Assembly: GCF_026686735.1 (NCBI RefSeq)
Contig: NZ_CP113432.1
Location: forward strand, 1,984,001-2,048,000
Source: Pseudomonas triclosanedens
GTDB lineage: Bacteria; Pseudomonadota; Gammaproteobacteria; Pseudomonadales; Pseudomonadaceae
Reading direction: 5' to 3'
Length of the DNA: 64,000 nt
Each line of letters starts with the position of its first letter. The first letter of the stretch is position 1. Positions 25,359 to 33,953 of the stretch are shown one piece after another. A program made the position numbers and the translations under genes. The notes beneath the pieces were generated by a model, which searched no databases, had not been told where the DNA came from, and was given only the letters and a program-made list of their open reading frames with translations.

Positions 25359-27041
25359 ATGAGCGAAAGCTTCGCAGAACTCTTTGAAGAAAGTCTGAAA
25401 TCCCTCGACATGCAGCCGGGTGCAATCATCACCGGCATCGTGGTCGACATCGACGGTGACTGGGTTACCGTTCATGCCGGCCTGAAGTCCGAGGGCGTCA
25501 TCCCGGTCGAGCAGTTCTACAACGAACAGGGCGAGCTGACCATCAAGGTGGGTGACGAAGTCCACGTTGCGCTGGACGCGGTTGAAGATGGCTTCGGTGA
25601 GACCAAGCTGTCCCGCGAAAAAGCCAAGCGTGCAGAATCCTGGCTGGTTCTGGAAGCTGCCTTCAACGCTGACGAAGTGGTCAAGGGCGTCATCAACGGC
25701 AAGGTCAAAGGCGGTTTCACCGTCGACGTCAGCGGTATCCGCGCGTTCCTGCCGGGCTCCCTGGTGGATGTGCGTCCGGTGCGCGACACCACTCACCTGG
25801 AAGGCAAAGAGCTCGAGTTCAAGGTCATCAAGCTGGACCAGAAGCGCAACAACGTTGTCGTTTCCCGTCGCAGTGTCCTGGAAGCCGAGAACAGCGCCGA
25901 GCGCGAAGCTCTGCTGGAATCCCTGCAGGAAGGCCAGCAGGTCAAAGGTATCGTCAAGAACCTCACCGACTACGGTGCGTTCGTTGACCTGGGCGGCGTC
26001 GATGGTCTGCTGCACATCACCGACATGGCCTGGAAGCGTATCAAGCATCCGTCGGAAATCGTCAACGTTGGCGACGAGATCGATGTCAAGGTTCTGAAGT
26101 TCGACCGCGAGCGCAACCGCGTATCCCTGGGTCTGAAGCAACTGGGCGAAGACCCATGGGTTGCTATCAAGGCTCGTTACCCGGAAGGCACCCGCGTCAT
26201 GGCCCGCGTCACCAACCTCACCGACTACGGCTGCTTCGCCGAGCTGGAAGAGGGCGTGGAAGGCCTGGTACACGTCTCCGAAATGGACTGGACCAACAAA
26301 AACATCCACCCGTCGAAAGTCGTTCAGGTTGGCGACGAAGTGGAAGTTCAGGTTCTGGACATCGACGAAGAGCGTCGTCGTATTTCCCTGGGCATCAAGC
26401 AGTGCAAGTCCAACCCATGGGAAGACTTCTCCGGCCGCTTCAACAAGGGCGACAAGATCTCCGGCACCATCAAGTCGATTACCGACTTCGGTATCTTCAT
26501 CGGTCTGGAAGGTGGCATCGACGGTCTGGTTCACCTGTCCGACATTTCCTGGAACGAAGTTGGCGAAGAAGCCGTTCGCCGCTTCAAGAAGGGCGACGAG
26601 CTGGAAACCGTCATCCTCTCCGTTGATCCGGAGCGTGAGCGCATCTCCCTGGGCATCAAGCAGCTGGAAGACGATCCGTTCTCCAACTACGCCTCGATGC
26701 ACGAGAAGGGCACCATCGTTCGCGGTACCGTGAAGGAAGTTGACGCCAAGGGCGCTGTCATCAGCCTGGGCGGCGAAATCGAAGGCATCCTGAAAGCCTC
26801 CGAAATCAGCCGTGACCGCGTTGAAGACGCTCGCAACGTTCTGAAAGAAGGCGAAGAAGTCGAAGCCAAGATCATCAGCATCGACCGTAAGAGCCGCGTC
26901 ATCAGCCTCTCCATCAAGTCCAAGGACGTTGATGATGAGAAGGATGCGATGAAAGAACTGCGTAGCAAGCAAGACGCAGAAAGCACTGGTCCGACCACTA
27001 TCGGTGACCTGATCCGTGCTCAGATGGAGAACCAGGGCTAA
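25359..27041 (+). CDS. rpsA: 30S ribosomal protein S1
   Basis: The 560-residue protein has the full set of six S1 (OB-fold) repeats, for example [61 protein letters not shown] and [22 protein letters not shown]1 binds mRNA leaders and helps initiation on the 30S subunit. Codon use is strongly biased, as for a highly expressed gene. ATG 25359 is the standard [13 protein letters not shown] start; the frame extends 15 codons upstream. In most Pseudomonas the gene lies between cmk and ihfB. Here the upstream neighbour is a sulfotransferase and the downstream one a transporter, so the context is rearranged on both sides. Confidence 0.98.
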   Translation: MSESFAELFEESLKSLDMQPGAIITGIVVDIDGDWVTVHAGLKSEGVIPVEQFYNEQGELTIKVGDEVHVALDAVEDGFGETKLSREKAKRAESWLVLEAAFNADEVVKGVINGKVKGGFTVDVSGIRAFLPGSLVDVRPVRDTTHLEGKELEFKVIKLDQKRNNVVVSRRSVLEAENSAEREALLESLQEGQQVKGIVKNLTDYGAFVDLGGVDGLLHITDMAWKRIKHPSEIVNVGDEIDVKVLKFDRERNRVSLGLKQLGEDPWVAIKARYPEGTRVMARVTNLTDYGCFAELEEGVEGLVHVSEMDWTNKNIHPSKVVQVGDEVEVQVLDIDEERRRISLGIKQCKSNPWEDFSGRFNKGDKISGTIKSITDFGIFIGLEGGIDGLVHLSDISWNEVGEEAVRRFKKGDELETVILSVDPERERISLGIKQLEDDPFSNYASMHEKGTIVRGTVKEVDAKGAVISLGGEIEGILKASEISRDRVEDARNVLKEGEEVEAKIISIDRKSRVISLSIKSKDVDDEKDAMKELRSKQDAESTGPTTIGDLIRAQMENQG

Positions 27042-27062
27042 TCCCTGCTTCCTCATCCAAGG

Positions 27063-27091
27063 AAAAGGGCGACTTCGGTCGCCCTTTTTCA
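27063..27091 (+). terminator. Rho-independent terminator after rpsA
   Basis: GGGCGAC (27067-27073) pairs with GTCGCCC (27078-27084) around TTCG, with AAAA before and TTTTT after. It is placed 22 bases after the rpsA stop. Confidence 0.92.
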
Positions 27092-27182
27092 TTTCCGTGC
27101 TTCTTAAGCGGCGGGCGCGCAGAGCTTTTCTCCATCTGGCACCTGGCGTTACTTTGCTCGTCCCCTTCCGGTCCTCGCGTCC

Positions 27183-28055
27183 ATGCCATACCTGCTTTTC
27201 GTTACCGTCCTCTGGGCGTTTTCTTTCAGCCTGATCGGCGAATACCTTGCCGGACAGGTCGATAGTTATTTCGCCGTACTCACCCGTGTTGTGCTCGCTG
27301 GCCTGGTTTTCCTGCCGCTGACCCGCTGGCGCGGGGTGAATCCGCGCTTCGTGGCAGGTGTGATGCTGGTGGGAGCCCTGCAGTTCGGCATCACCTACGT
27401 CTGCCTCTATCAGAGCTTCCGCGTCCTGACGGTTCCCGAGGTTCTGTTGTTCACCGTGTTGACGCCGCTGCATGTCGCGCTGATTGACGATGTGCTGAAC
27501 CGTCGTTTCAACGCCTGGGCCTTGTTGGCGGCTCTCGTGGCCGTGTTTGGCGCAGGGATCATTCGCTATGACGGCATCAGCGGTGACTTCATTGAAGGTT
27601 TCCTGCTGCTGCAACTGGCCAATGCCACCTTCGCCGCGGGTCAGGTGTTCTACAAACATCTGGTGCAGCGCTATCCCTCGGATATCCCGCAGTTTCGTCG
27701 TTTCGGCTATTTCTTCGTTGGCGCACTGCTGGTGGCGCTGCCGGGTTGGCTGCTGTTTGGAAATCCGCAGAAGTTGCCGAGCACTGGACTGCAGTGGGGG
27801 GTGCTGGTTTGGATGGGGCTGCTGGCGACGGCGCTCGGGCAGTTCTGGTGGAACAAGGGCGGCACGCTGGTGGATGCCGGTACGCTGGCTGTGATGAACA
27901 ACCTGCATGTGCCGGTGGGATTGTTGATCAATCTGCTGATCTGGAACGAGCACGCCGATCTGCCGCGACTGGCTCTGGGAGGCGCGGTAATCGTGGCTTC
28001 GCTGGGAGTCAATCGACTGGGTTTGCGCCGCCGGCCGTTGGAGCGCCGTTCGTGA
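27183..28055 (+). CDS. EamA/DMT-family transporter
   Basis: This is a 290-residue integral membrane protein with about ten hydrophobic segments in two repeats of the EamA fold, starting PYLLFVTVLWAFSFSLIGEYLAG. Members export amino acids, amines or other metabolites across the inner membrane; the pattern resembles the carboxylate/amino acid/amine subgroup. The substrate cannot be read. ATG 27183 is two bases after an in-frame upstream region with no better start. The stop overlaps the GTG of the next gene, so the two transporters form a pair. Confidence 0.88.
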   Translation: MPYLLFVTVLWAFSFSLIGEYLAGQVDSYFAVLTRVVLAGLVFLPLTRWRGVNPRFVAGVMLVGALQFGITYVCLYQSFRVLTVPEVLLFTVLTPLHVALIDDVLNRRFNAWALLAALVAVFGAGIIRYDGISGDFIEGFLLLQLANATFAAGQVFYKHLVQRYPSDIPQFRRFGYFFVGALLVALPGWLLFGNPQKLPSTGLQWGVLVWMGLLATALGQFWWNKGGTLVDAGTLAVMNNLHVPVGLLINLLIWNEHADLPRLALGGAVIVASLGVNRLGLRRRPLERRS

Positions 28056-28948
28056 GAATTTCCGGACGTGGCGTGGCGCTGTCCCTGGCGTCATCATTGC
28101 TGTTCGTGACCCTGCCTGGCTACATTCATGCGCTCGAACCGCTGACCAGCGTTCAGGTGATCGCGCATCGGGTGTTGTGGTCGATCCCGATGGTGTTGCT
28201 GCTGGTGTGGTTCACCCGCCAGGGCGGAGTGCTGCGTGACTCCTGGCGGCGCCTGTTGCGTGAGCCGTGGCTGCTCGCGTGTTTCCCGCTTACGGCAGCG
28301 ATGATGCTGGTCCAGTGGGGCGTATTCATCTGGGCGCCCATGATCGGGCGAACGCTTGAGCTATCTCTGGGATATTTCTTGCTTCCGCTGACGATGGTTA
28401 TGTGCGGCCGGGTATTCTACGGCGAGCGGCTCACCCCGTTGCAGGCCATTGCAGTTACCTTCGCGGCCCTTGGCGTACTGCACGAGCTGTGGCTGACTCG
28501 CGCATTCTCCTGGTTCACCCTGATCACCGCATTGGGTTATCCACCGTACTTCATGCTGCGCCGCAAGATGGGCGTGGACGCGCTATCGGGGTTCGTGTTC
28601 GAGATGTTGGTACTGCTGCCGTTCGCGCTCCTTGCGCTCTGGCTGACCGGCAGCGGGAGGATGCTGATGGAAACGCCCCGGCTATGGGCGTTGCTACCCC
28701 TGCTCGGGCTCATCAGCGCGCTGGCGTTCGGCGCCATGATGGCGGCCAGCCGGCTGCTGCCGATGGGGCTATTCGGAATTCTCAGCTATGTCGAGCCGGT
28801 GCTGTTGTTCGCCGTCGCTGTGCTGTTTCTGGGCGAGGCGTTCCAGCCGGCGCAGTTGTGGACGTACGGGCCGATCTGGATCGCCGTACTGCTGACCGGC
28901 TGGGACAGTGCCCGGTTGCTGCGCCGGCAGGCGCGTCGCAGGCTTTGA
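28052..28948 (+). CDS. rarD: RarD-type EamA transporter
   Basis: The 298-residue protein has ten predicted membrane segments. The RarD signature is visible: SSLLFVTLPGYIHALEPLTSVQVIAHRVLWSIP, then WAPMIGRTLELSLGYFLLPL and FGILSYVEPVLLFAVAVLFLGE near the end. The function of RarD is poorly known (export of small metabolites is presumed). GTG 28052 overlaps the stop of the first EamA gene as GTGA, which fixes the start better than the long upstream open frame. It converges on the NlpC/P60 gene with a 40-base gap. Confidence 0.85.
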   Translation: MRISGRGVALSLASSLLFVTLPGYIHALEPLTSVQVIAHRVLWSIPMVLLLVWFTRQGGVLRDSWRRLLREPWLLACFPLTAAMMLVQWGVFIWAPMIGRTLELSLGYFLLPLTMVMCGRVFYGERLTPLQAIAVTFAALGVLHELWLTRAFSWFTLITALGYPPYFMLRRKMGVDALSGFVFEMLVLLPFALLALWLTGSGRMLMETPRLWALLPLLGLISALAFGAMMAASRLLPMGLFGILSYVEPVLLFAVAVLFLGEAFQPAQLWTYGPIWIAVLLTGWDSARLLRRQARRRL

Positions 28949-28988
28949 GGGGGCGGGCGCTTCCCCCGTGGGAGGAAGCGCCGCGACG

Positions 28989-29597
28989 TTACTCGTAGCG
29001 ACGGCCGGGTAGATCGGCCTTCGCCAGGGTTTCCGGCAGGATTCGCTTGGCTGCGAGGTAGTGACGCTTCCAGTAATCGCCGTTGAGATCGGAGACGCGA
29101 ACCTTCTGGCCACGGCGCGGGGCATGCACGAACTGGTTGTCGCCGACATAGATGCCGACATGGTCGACATTGCGGCGGTTGTGGATTCGGAAGAACACCA
29201 GGTCGCCCGGTTGTAGGTCAGTGCGCTCGATCTTCGGGTTTTCCCGCATGTTGTAGATCTCGCGCGCGGTACGCGGCAGGTCTACTTCATCGACGTTCTG
29301 GAAAACGTAATTGACCAGGCCGCTGCAATCGAAGCCGCGCTTGGGCGAACTGCCCCCCCAGCGGTACGGCGTTCCGATCATGCTGAAGGCACGTTGAGTT
29401 ACCTGATGCGCTTCGCTCTTGGCCGGTTTTACGGTTTTCGAGTTGAAGGTCAGCAGTGCACTGCCCTGAACCGGAACGCGCAAGTCGACTGGCGCGGGTT
29501 GGTAGGTGCGTGAAATCTTGTTAGAGGCGTTAGCCTCGGTGGCGGCCAAGAGGGTCGCCAAGCCTATGGAAAGGCATGTCAAAAGGGTACTACGCAT
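28989..29597 (-). CDS. NlpC/P60 family peptidoglycan endopeptidase
   Basis: This is a 202-residue exported cysteine peptidase that cuts peptide stems of peptidoglycan. The start is at 29597 (MRSTLLTCLSIGLATLLAATEANA, signal peptide 1-24). The open frame goes 67 codons higher, but those residues look non-coding. The catalytic Cys91 is in RGFDCSGLVNYVF, His146 in NVDHVGIYVGDN, and a third polar residue, His158, in FVHAPRRG. TPYRWGGSSP is the usual substrate-groove motif. The cleaved protein has no lipobox, so it is probably periplasmic. It stands alone. Confidence 0.92.
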   Translation of the reverse strand: MRSTLLTCLSIGLATLLAATEANASNKISRTYQPAPVDLRVPVQGSALLTFNSKTVKPAKSEAHQVTQRAFSMIGTPYRWGGSSPKRGFDCSGLVNYVFQNVDEVDLPRTAREIYNMRENPKIERTDLQPGDLVFFRIHNRRNVDHVGIYVGDNQFVHAPRRGQKVRVSDLNGDYWKRHYLAAKRILPETLAKADLPGRRYE

Positions 29598-29943
29598 TCG
29601 GCATGTCTTCTTGCTGGTTGATGTCACCCAGACTCCGCTGGATCGCCGTTGCTCTGCGGCGTGGTTTCCCTTGGTCCGCTCAAAAATTCCACGCATTCTG
29701 AACGACTTTTCATGACAGTTTTTACCGTCCGTCGATTCTGATAGTCGCTGTGTGACTTGTCGGAGTGGCCGTGACATGTGTTCAGACGCGTTGGTCACGG
29801 TTCGACCTTATAGCTGGAAGCCCTATGGGATGGGGGCTGAGGGCGTGCGCGCGATGTGGCGCCGCGAATGACGGAAAGCCAGGTGCGATGCGGTACGGCG
29901 GAGGAAAACCCGACGAAATGCAGATTCTCGTGCTGGCCTGAAG

Positions 29944-30339
29944 TCAGCCCAGGTGCTGGAGCAGGGCGGGAAGAACCTGCTCGCGCAGCAAGGGTGCGAG
30001 GTTCTGTGGATAGTCGCTGGCGGTATCCAGCCAGGCCAGCTCCTCCAGCTCGGCGGCGGGCTGAACCGGGTGGGGGAGCGTCGCGACGAACACATGGGCG
30101 TCGACTCGCATATTCGGTTCGTTGGCCGCATCGGCCTGGAAGCGCCCCAGTGGCTTCAACGCGTTTTCCTCCAGGCGCAGGTCCAGTTCTTCCTGCAGTT
30201 CGCGCAGCAGTGCCTGTACCGGTGTTTCTCCCGTCTCATGCTTGCCGCCGGGCAACATGAAGGCGTGAGTACCTCGTTTCCGTACCAGCAACAGGCGTCC
30301 GGTGTCATCGAGCAGACAGGCGGCGGCGATGGTGATCAT
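29944..30339 (-). CDS. NUDIX hydrolase
   Basis: The 131-residue protein has the NUDIX box GGKHETGETPVQALLRELQEEL (about residues 31-52), matching GX5EX7REUXEEXGU. It should hydrolyse a nucleoside diphosphate derivative; the short beta-strand start ITIAAACLLDDTGRLLLVRKRG resembles MutT-like enzymes. The start overlaps the stop of the DHFR-like gene by ATGA, so the two are translated together. A specific substrate cannot be deduced. Confidence 0.9.
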   Translation of the reverse strand: MITIAAACLLDDTGRLLLVRKRGTHAFMLPGGKHETGETPVQALLRELQEELDLRLEENALKPLGRFQADAANEPNMRVDAHVFVATLPHPVQPAAELEELAWLDTASDYPQNLAPLLREQVLPALLQHLG

Positions 30340-30881
30340 GGCGAAGGGGTTTCCTTGAGAACCTGGTAACGCATCTGCACGATGCCACTGGGGAAGCTGC
30401 GCTGCTCCAGCAGTTGAAGGCGCTGCTCCAGCCCGACGCTGAACAGTGGAATGCCGGCGCCGAGCAGATGCGGGATGATGCTGACAATTACCTCGCCGAG
30501 CAATCCGGCTGCGAGGATGTTGCCGGCCAGACTACCTCCGCCGACTAGCCAGATGCGTTTGCAGCCCTTTGCCAGCAGGGTTTCCAGCGCTTCGCTCGGC
30601 GGGCAGTGCAGCAACTCGACCTGGGGGGCTGCCTGTGGAAGGTGATTGGAGCGGGTCATGACGACCGTCGGTTTGCCTGGGTATGGCCAGGCGCCGAAAC
30701 CGAGGCATTGCAGGTAGGTGGCACGCCCCATCAGCAGGCCGTCGATGCTGGCGTAGAAGGCATCGTAGCCGTGATCGTCGCCCGAGCCATCGTAGCCTTG
30801 CAGCCAATCGACGCTACCGTCGGGACGGGCGATGTAGCCGTCCAGGCTGGCGGCTACGTAGTAGATGAGGACGGGTGGCAT
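30336..30881 (-). CDS. RibD C-terminal/dihydrofolate reductase-like protein
   Basis: The 181-residue protein has the DHFR/RibD reductase fold: LIYYVAASLDGYIARPDGSVDWL at the start, DGLLMGRATYLQCLGFGAWPYPGKPTVVMTRS for the NADPH side, and RIWLVGGGSLAGNILAAGLL. These YyaP/YwjB-like reductases have no firmly known substrate. Its stop overlaps the start of the NUDIX gene. It is 98 bases downstream of the mechanosensitive channel gene on the same strand. Confidence 0.88.
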   Translation of the reverse strand: MPPVLIYYVAASLDGYIARPDGSVDWLQGYDGSGDDHGYDAFYASIDGLLMGRATYLQCLGFGAWPYPGKPTVVMTRSNHLPQAAPQVELLHCPPSEALETLLAKGCKRIWLVGGGSLAGNILAAGLLGEVIVSIIPHLLGAGIPLFSVGLEQRLQLLEQRSFPSGIVQMRYQVLKETPSP

Positions 30882-30978
30882 GGCGTTCTCCTGCTAGGCG
30901 CGCCCGCTCGGCGCGCCTGGATTGAGAATGGCACCGCCCTGAGGCGTCGGCCAGCGGCAACCGCTGCTGCCCCTCCGG

Positions 30979-32292
30979 TCAGGCCGGCTGCTCGGTATCG
31001 ATCGGCGATTGCCGGGCCTTGTCCTGCGAGCCATCGTGTATCAGGCCGGCTATGCCGCTGCGCAGATCCTGGCCGCTGGGTTGCTGGTAGACGCCCAGAC
31101 TGAACTCCGGCAGGACCGCCAGCAGGTAGTCGAAGATGTCGCCCTGAATCCGCTCGTAGTCCAGCCAACTGGTCGTTCGGGTGAAGCAATACACTTCCAG
31201 TGGCACACCCTCGGAAGTCGCCTGCAACTGGCGCACCATGCAGGTCATGTGGGGGTGGATATCCGGGTGAGCCTTCAGATACGCCTCGGCGTAGGCGCGG
31301 AAGGTGCCGATGTTGGTCAGTCGCCTGCGGTTGGCGGAGAGCGGAGCGGTGCCTGCGTTGGCGCTGTTCCAGTCGGCCAGCTCGCCGTGCTTGCGCTGCA
31401 GGTAGTCAGTGAGCAGACGAACGCCTGTCAGTCGCTGCGACTCCGCTTCGTCGAGGAAGCGTACCTGGCTGGAGTCGATGTAAATGCTGCGCTTGATCCG
31501 TCGCCCGCCGGACTGCTGCATGCCACGCCAGTTGCGGAACGACTCGGACATAAGGCGCCAGGTGGGGATCGAAACGATGGTCTTGTCGAAGTTCTGCACC
31601 TTGACGGTGTGCAGGGTGATGTCCACCACGTCACCGTCGGCGCCTACCTGTGGCATCTCGATCCAGTCGCCCACGCGGAGCATGTCGTTGCTGGTCAATT
31701 GTACGCTGGCGACGAAGCTCAGCAGGGTGTCCTTGTAAACCAGCAGCAGTACCGCGGACATTGCCCCCAGTCCGGAAAGCAGCAGCATCGGCGAGCGGTC
31801 GATCAGGATGGAGACGATGATGATGCCGCCGAAGACGAACAGGAACAGCTTGGCCAACTGGATATAGCCCTTGATCGAGCGCGTGCGGGCGTGTTCGGTG
31901 CGCGCATAGATGTCCAGCAGGGCGTCGAGCAGTGCGCTCACCGCCAGTAGCAGGAAGAATGCGGTGATCGCCAGCGCCAGGTTGCGCAGGAATGTCTCGG
32001 GCCGGCCCGTCAGGTTGGGGATGAGCGCGAGACCGAACTGCACCACCAGCGAGGGCACTGTCTGCGCCAGGCGCATGAAGACGCGGTTATTGCGCAGGTC
32101 GCTGACCCAGCTCAGTGCTGGCTGCCGGGCGAGCAGGTCGGCTACGCGCTGGAGTAGAAAGCGCGCCAGGCGGCCGAGCAGCCAGGCCAGGCTAAGCAGC
32201 ACGCCCAGGCCGAGGGCCGCGCTGATCAGGGGGTGTCGGTCGAGAATGGCCCAGTAGTCCTGGAGAGTCGTGAGCAGCGAGGAAAAGTCCAT
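30979..32292 (-). CDS. MscS-family mechanosensitive channel (YbdG-like)
   Basis: The 437-residue membrane protein has five N-terminal hydrophobic segments (about 23-45, 75-95, 103-127, 145-165, 170-190). The pore-lining helix and beta domain follow: SVQLTSNDMLRVGDWIEM, GDVVDITLHTVKVQNFDKTIVSIPT. This layout corresponds to the larger YbdG/MscM-like branch rather than the short MscS. It releases solutes when membrane tension rises. ATG at 32292 gives a cytoplasmic or periplasmic start MDFSSLLTTLQDYW. It is divergent from the helicase gene. Confidence 0.9.
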   Translation of the reverse strand: MDFSSLLTTLQDYWAILDRHPLISAALGLGVLLSLAWLLGRLARFLLQRVADLLARQPALSWVSDLRNNRVFMRLAQTVPSLVVQFGLALIPNLTGRPETFLRNLALAITAFFLLLAVSALLDALLDIYARTEHARTRSIKGYIQLAKLFLFVFGGIIIVSILIDRSPMLLLSGLGAMSAVLLLVYKDTLLSFVASVQLTSNDMLRVGDWIEMPQVGADGDVVDITLHTVKVQNFDKTIVSIPTWRLMSESFRNWRGMQQSGGRRIKRSIYIDSSQVRFLDEAESQRLTGVRLLTDYLQRKHGELADWNSANAGTAPLSANRRRLTNIGTFRAYAEAYLKAHPDIHPHMTCMVRQLQATSEGVPLEVYCFTRTTSWLDYERIQGDIFDYLLAVLPEFSLGVYQQPSGQDLRSGIAGLIHDGSQDKARQSPIDTEQPA

Positions 32293-32560
32293 AGGCGGTC
32301 AACTTCCTTTGGATCGGGGCGCCAGTGCGGGGTGGCGCGTGTTGCGGGGGCTACAGATTAGCCGCGAAGCTCCGGCCGTGGCGGTCGGAATGAGCGCGGC
32401 ATTGTAGCGGCAGATGTCGGCGGATGCTGTTCGTGTCCTCAGGCCTGTTCTTCCGGAAGGCAGCGAAACTCAAGGCCGCCGGTGAATAAAACCTGCGTTC
32501 GGGCGCGCCAACCGTTACGCTATGCAGCTATTTGGTCTTCATGTGATATCGAGGTCTGCC

Positions 32561-33883
32561 TTGTTCTCCCAATTCGCCCTGCACGAACGCCTGCTCAAGG
32601 CGCTCGATTCGTTGTCCTTCACCGAGCCCACGCCGGTCCAGGCCGCGGCTATTCCGAAGGCCCTGGAAGGACGCGATCTGCGGGTGACGGCGCAGACCGG
32701 CAGCGGCAAGACTGCCGCGTTCGTATTGCCGCTGCTGCACCGCCTGCTGTCCGAGGAGAGGCCCAAGAGCGGTGCCCGCGCGCTGATCCTGTTGCCGACC
32801 CGCGAGTTGGCCCAGCAGACGCTCAAGGAAGTCGAGCGCTTCGCCCAGTTCACCTTCATCAAGGCCTGCCTGATCACCGGCGGCGAAGACTTCAAGGTGC
32901 AGGGCGCGCGCCTGCGCAAGAACCCGGAAATCATCATCGGCACTCCAGGCCGCCTGAACGAACAGTTCAACGCCGGTAACCTGCCGCTGGGCGATGTGGA
33001 AGTACTGGTGCTCGATGAAGCAGACCGGATGCTCGACATGGGCTTCTCCGAAGACGTCCTCAAGCTCGCCGCCCAGTGCCCGGCCGAGCGCCAGACCCTG
33101 CTGTTCTCCGCCACCAGCGGCAGCGGCCTGCATGAAATGGTCGAGAAGGTCCTGCGTGAGCCGGAGAACCTGCAGCTCAACCGTGTCAGCGAACTGAACG
33201 AAGACGTCAGCCAGCAAGTGATCCTGACCGACGACGTCGCGCACAAGGAAGCGCTGCTGCAATGGCTGCTGGCCAACGAAACCTTCGATAAGGCCATCGT
33301 CTTCACCAATACCCGCGTTGCTGCCGACCGCCTGACCGGACGCCTGATCGCCGCCGGCCACAAGGTGTTCGTGCTGCACGGCGAGAAAGACCAGAAGGAC
33401 CGCAAGCTGGCGATCGAGCGTCTGAAGCAGGGTGCAGTGAAAATCCTGGTCGCTACCGACGTGGCCGCCCGTGGCCTGGACGTCGATGGCCTGGATCTGG
33501 TGATCAACTTCGACATCCCGCGCCGTGGCGACGAGTACGTGCATCGCATCGGTCGCACTGGCCGCGCAGGTGCCTCGGGCACCGCGATTTCCCTGGTCGG
33601 TCATGGCGACTGGAACCTGATGTCGAGCATCGAGCGATACCTCAAACTGCGCTTCGAGCTGCGGGTCATCAAGGAGCTCAAGGGCACCTACAAGGGGCCG
33701 AAGAAGGTCAAGGCGTCCGGCAAGGCTGCCGGTACCAAGAAGAAAAAGGACGACGCGAAGAAGACTGGCAGCAAGTCGCCGGCCAAGAAGAAGCCCGCTG
33801 CCAAGCCGAAATCCGGCCCGTCGAAGGTGGTGAGCCAGGACGGCATGGCGCCTCTCAAGCGCAAGAAGCTGGCAGCGGAGTGA
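32561..33883 (+). CDS. DEAD-box ATP-dependent RNA helicase
   Basis: The 440-residue helicase has all core motifs: the Q motif FTEPTPVQ, motif I AQTGSGKT, Ia PTRELAQQ, Ib TPGR, II DEADRMLD, III SAT, V DVAARGLD and VI HRIGRTGR. Residues about 385-440 are a Lys/Ala/Pro-rich tail that probably binds RNA. I prefer TTG 32561 (MFSQFALHERLL), with GAGG seven bases upstream; ATG 32522 would add 13 atypical residues. Likely roles are ribosome assembly or RNA decay (SrmB/RhlE-like). A convergent hairpin separates it from the MFS gene. Confidence 0.93.
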   Translation: MFSQFALHERLLKALDSLSFTEPTPVQAAAIPKALEGRDLRVTAQTGSGKTAAFVLPLLHRLLSEERPKSGARALILLPTRELAQQTLKEVERFAQFTFIKACLITGGEDFKVQGARLRKNPEIIIGTPGRLNEQFNAGNLPLGDVEVLVLDEADRMLDMGFSEDVLKLAAQCPAERQTLLFSATSGSGLHEMVEKVLREPENLQLNRVSELNEDVSQQVILTDDVAHKEALLQWLLANETFDKAIVFTNTRVAADRLTGRLIAAGHKVFVLHGEKDQKDRKLAIERLKQGAVKILVATDVAARGLDVDGLDLVINFDIPRRGDEYVHRIGRTGRAGASGTAISLVGHGDWNLMSSIERYLKLRFELRVIKELKGTYKGPKKVKASGKAAGTKKKKDDAKKTGSKSPAKKKPAAKPKSGPSKVVSQDGMAPLKRKKLAAE

Positions 33884-33915
33884 CCTTTTCGCACTAACTG
33901 GCTCGCCCAACCAGA

Positions 33916-33938
33916 AACGCCTCCCACTGGGAGGCGTT
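33916..33938. terminator. Bidirectional hairpin between convergent genes
   Basis: AACGCCTCCC (33916-33925) and GGGAGGCGTT (33929-33938) form a ten-pair stem with a three-base loop, between the helicase and MFS gene ends. Only a short T-rich tract follows on the plus strand, so efficiency is uncertain. Confidence 0.65.
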
Positions 33939-33953
33939 GTCGTTTCTGCGCTG

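Noticed and set aside
25206..28097. 963-residue open frame on the minus strand
   Set aside because: It is antisense to rpsA and the first EamA gene, has no protein family pattern, and arises from GC-rich codon bias in S1. The plus-strand genes are certain.
32528..33910. 460-residue minus-strand frame opposite the DEAD-box helicase
   Set aside because: It mirrors the helicase gene exactly, has low-complexity Gln/Val/Asp composition, and no credible start or family.
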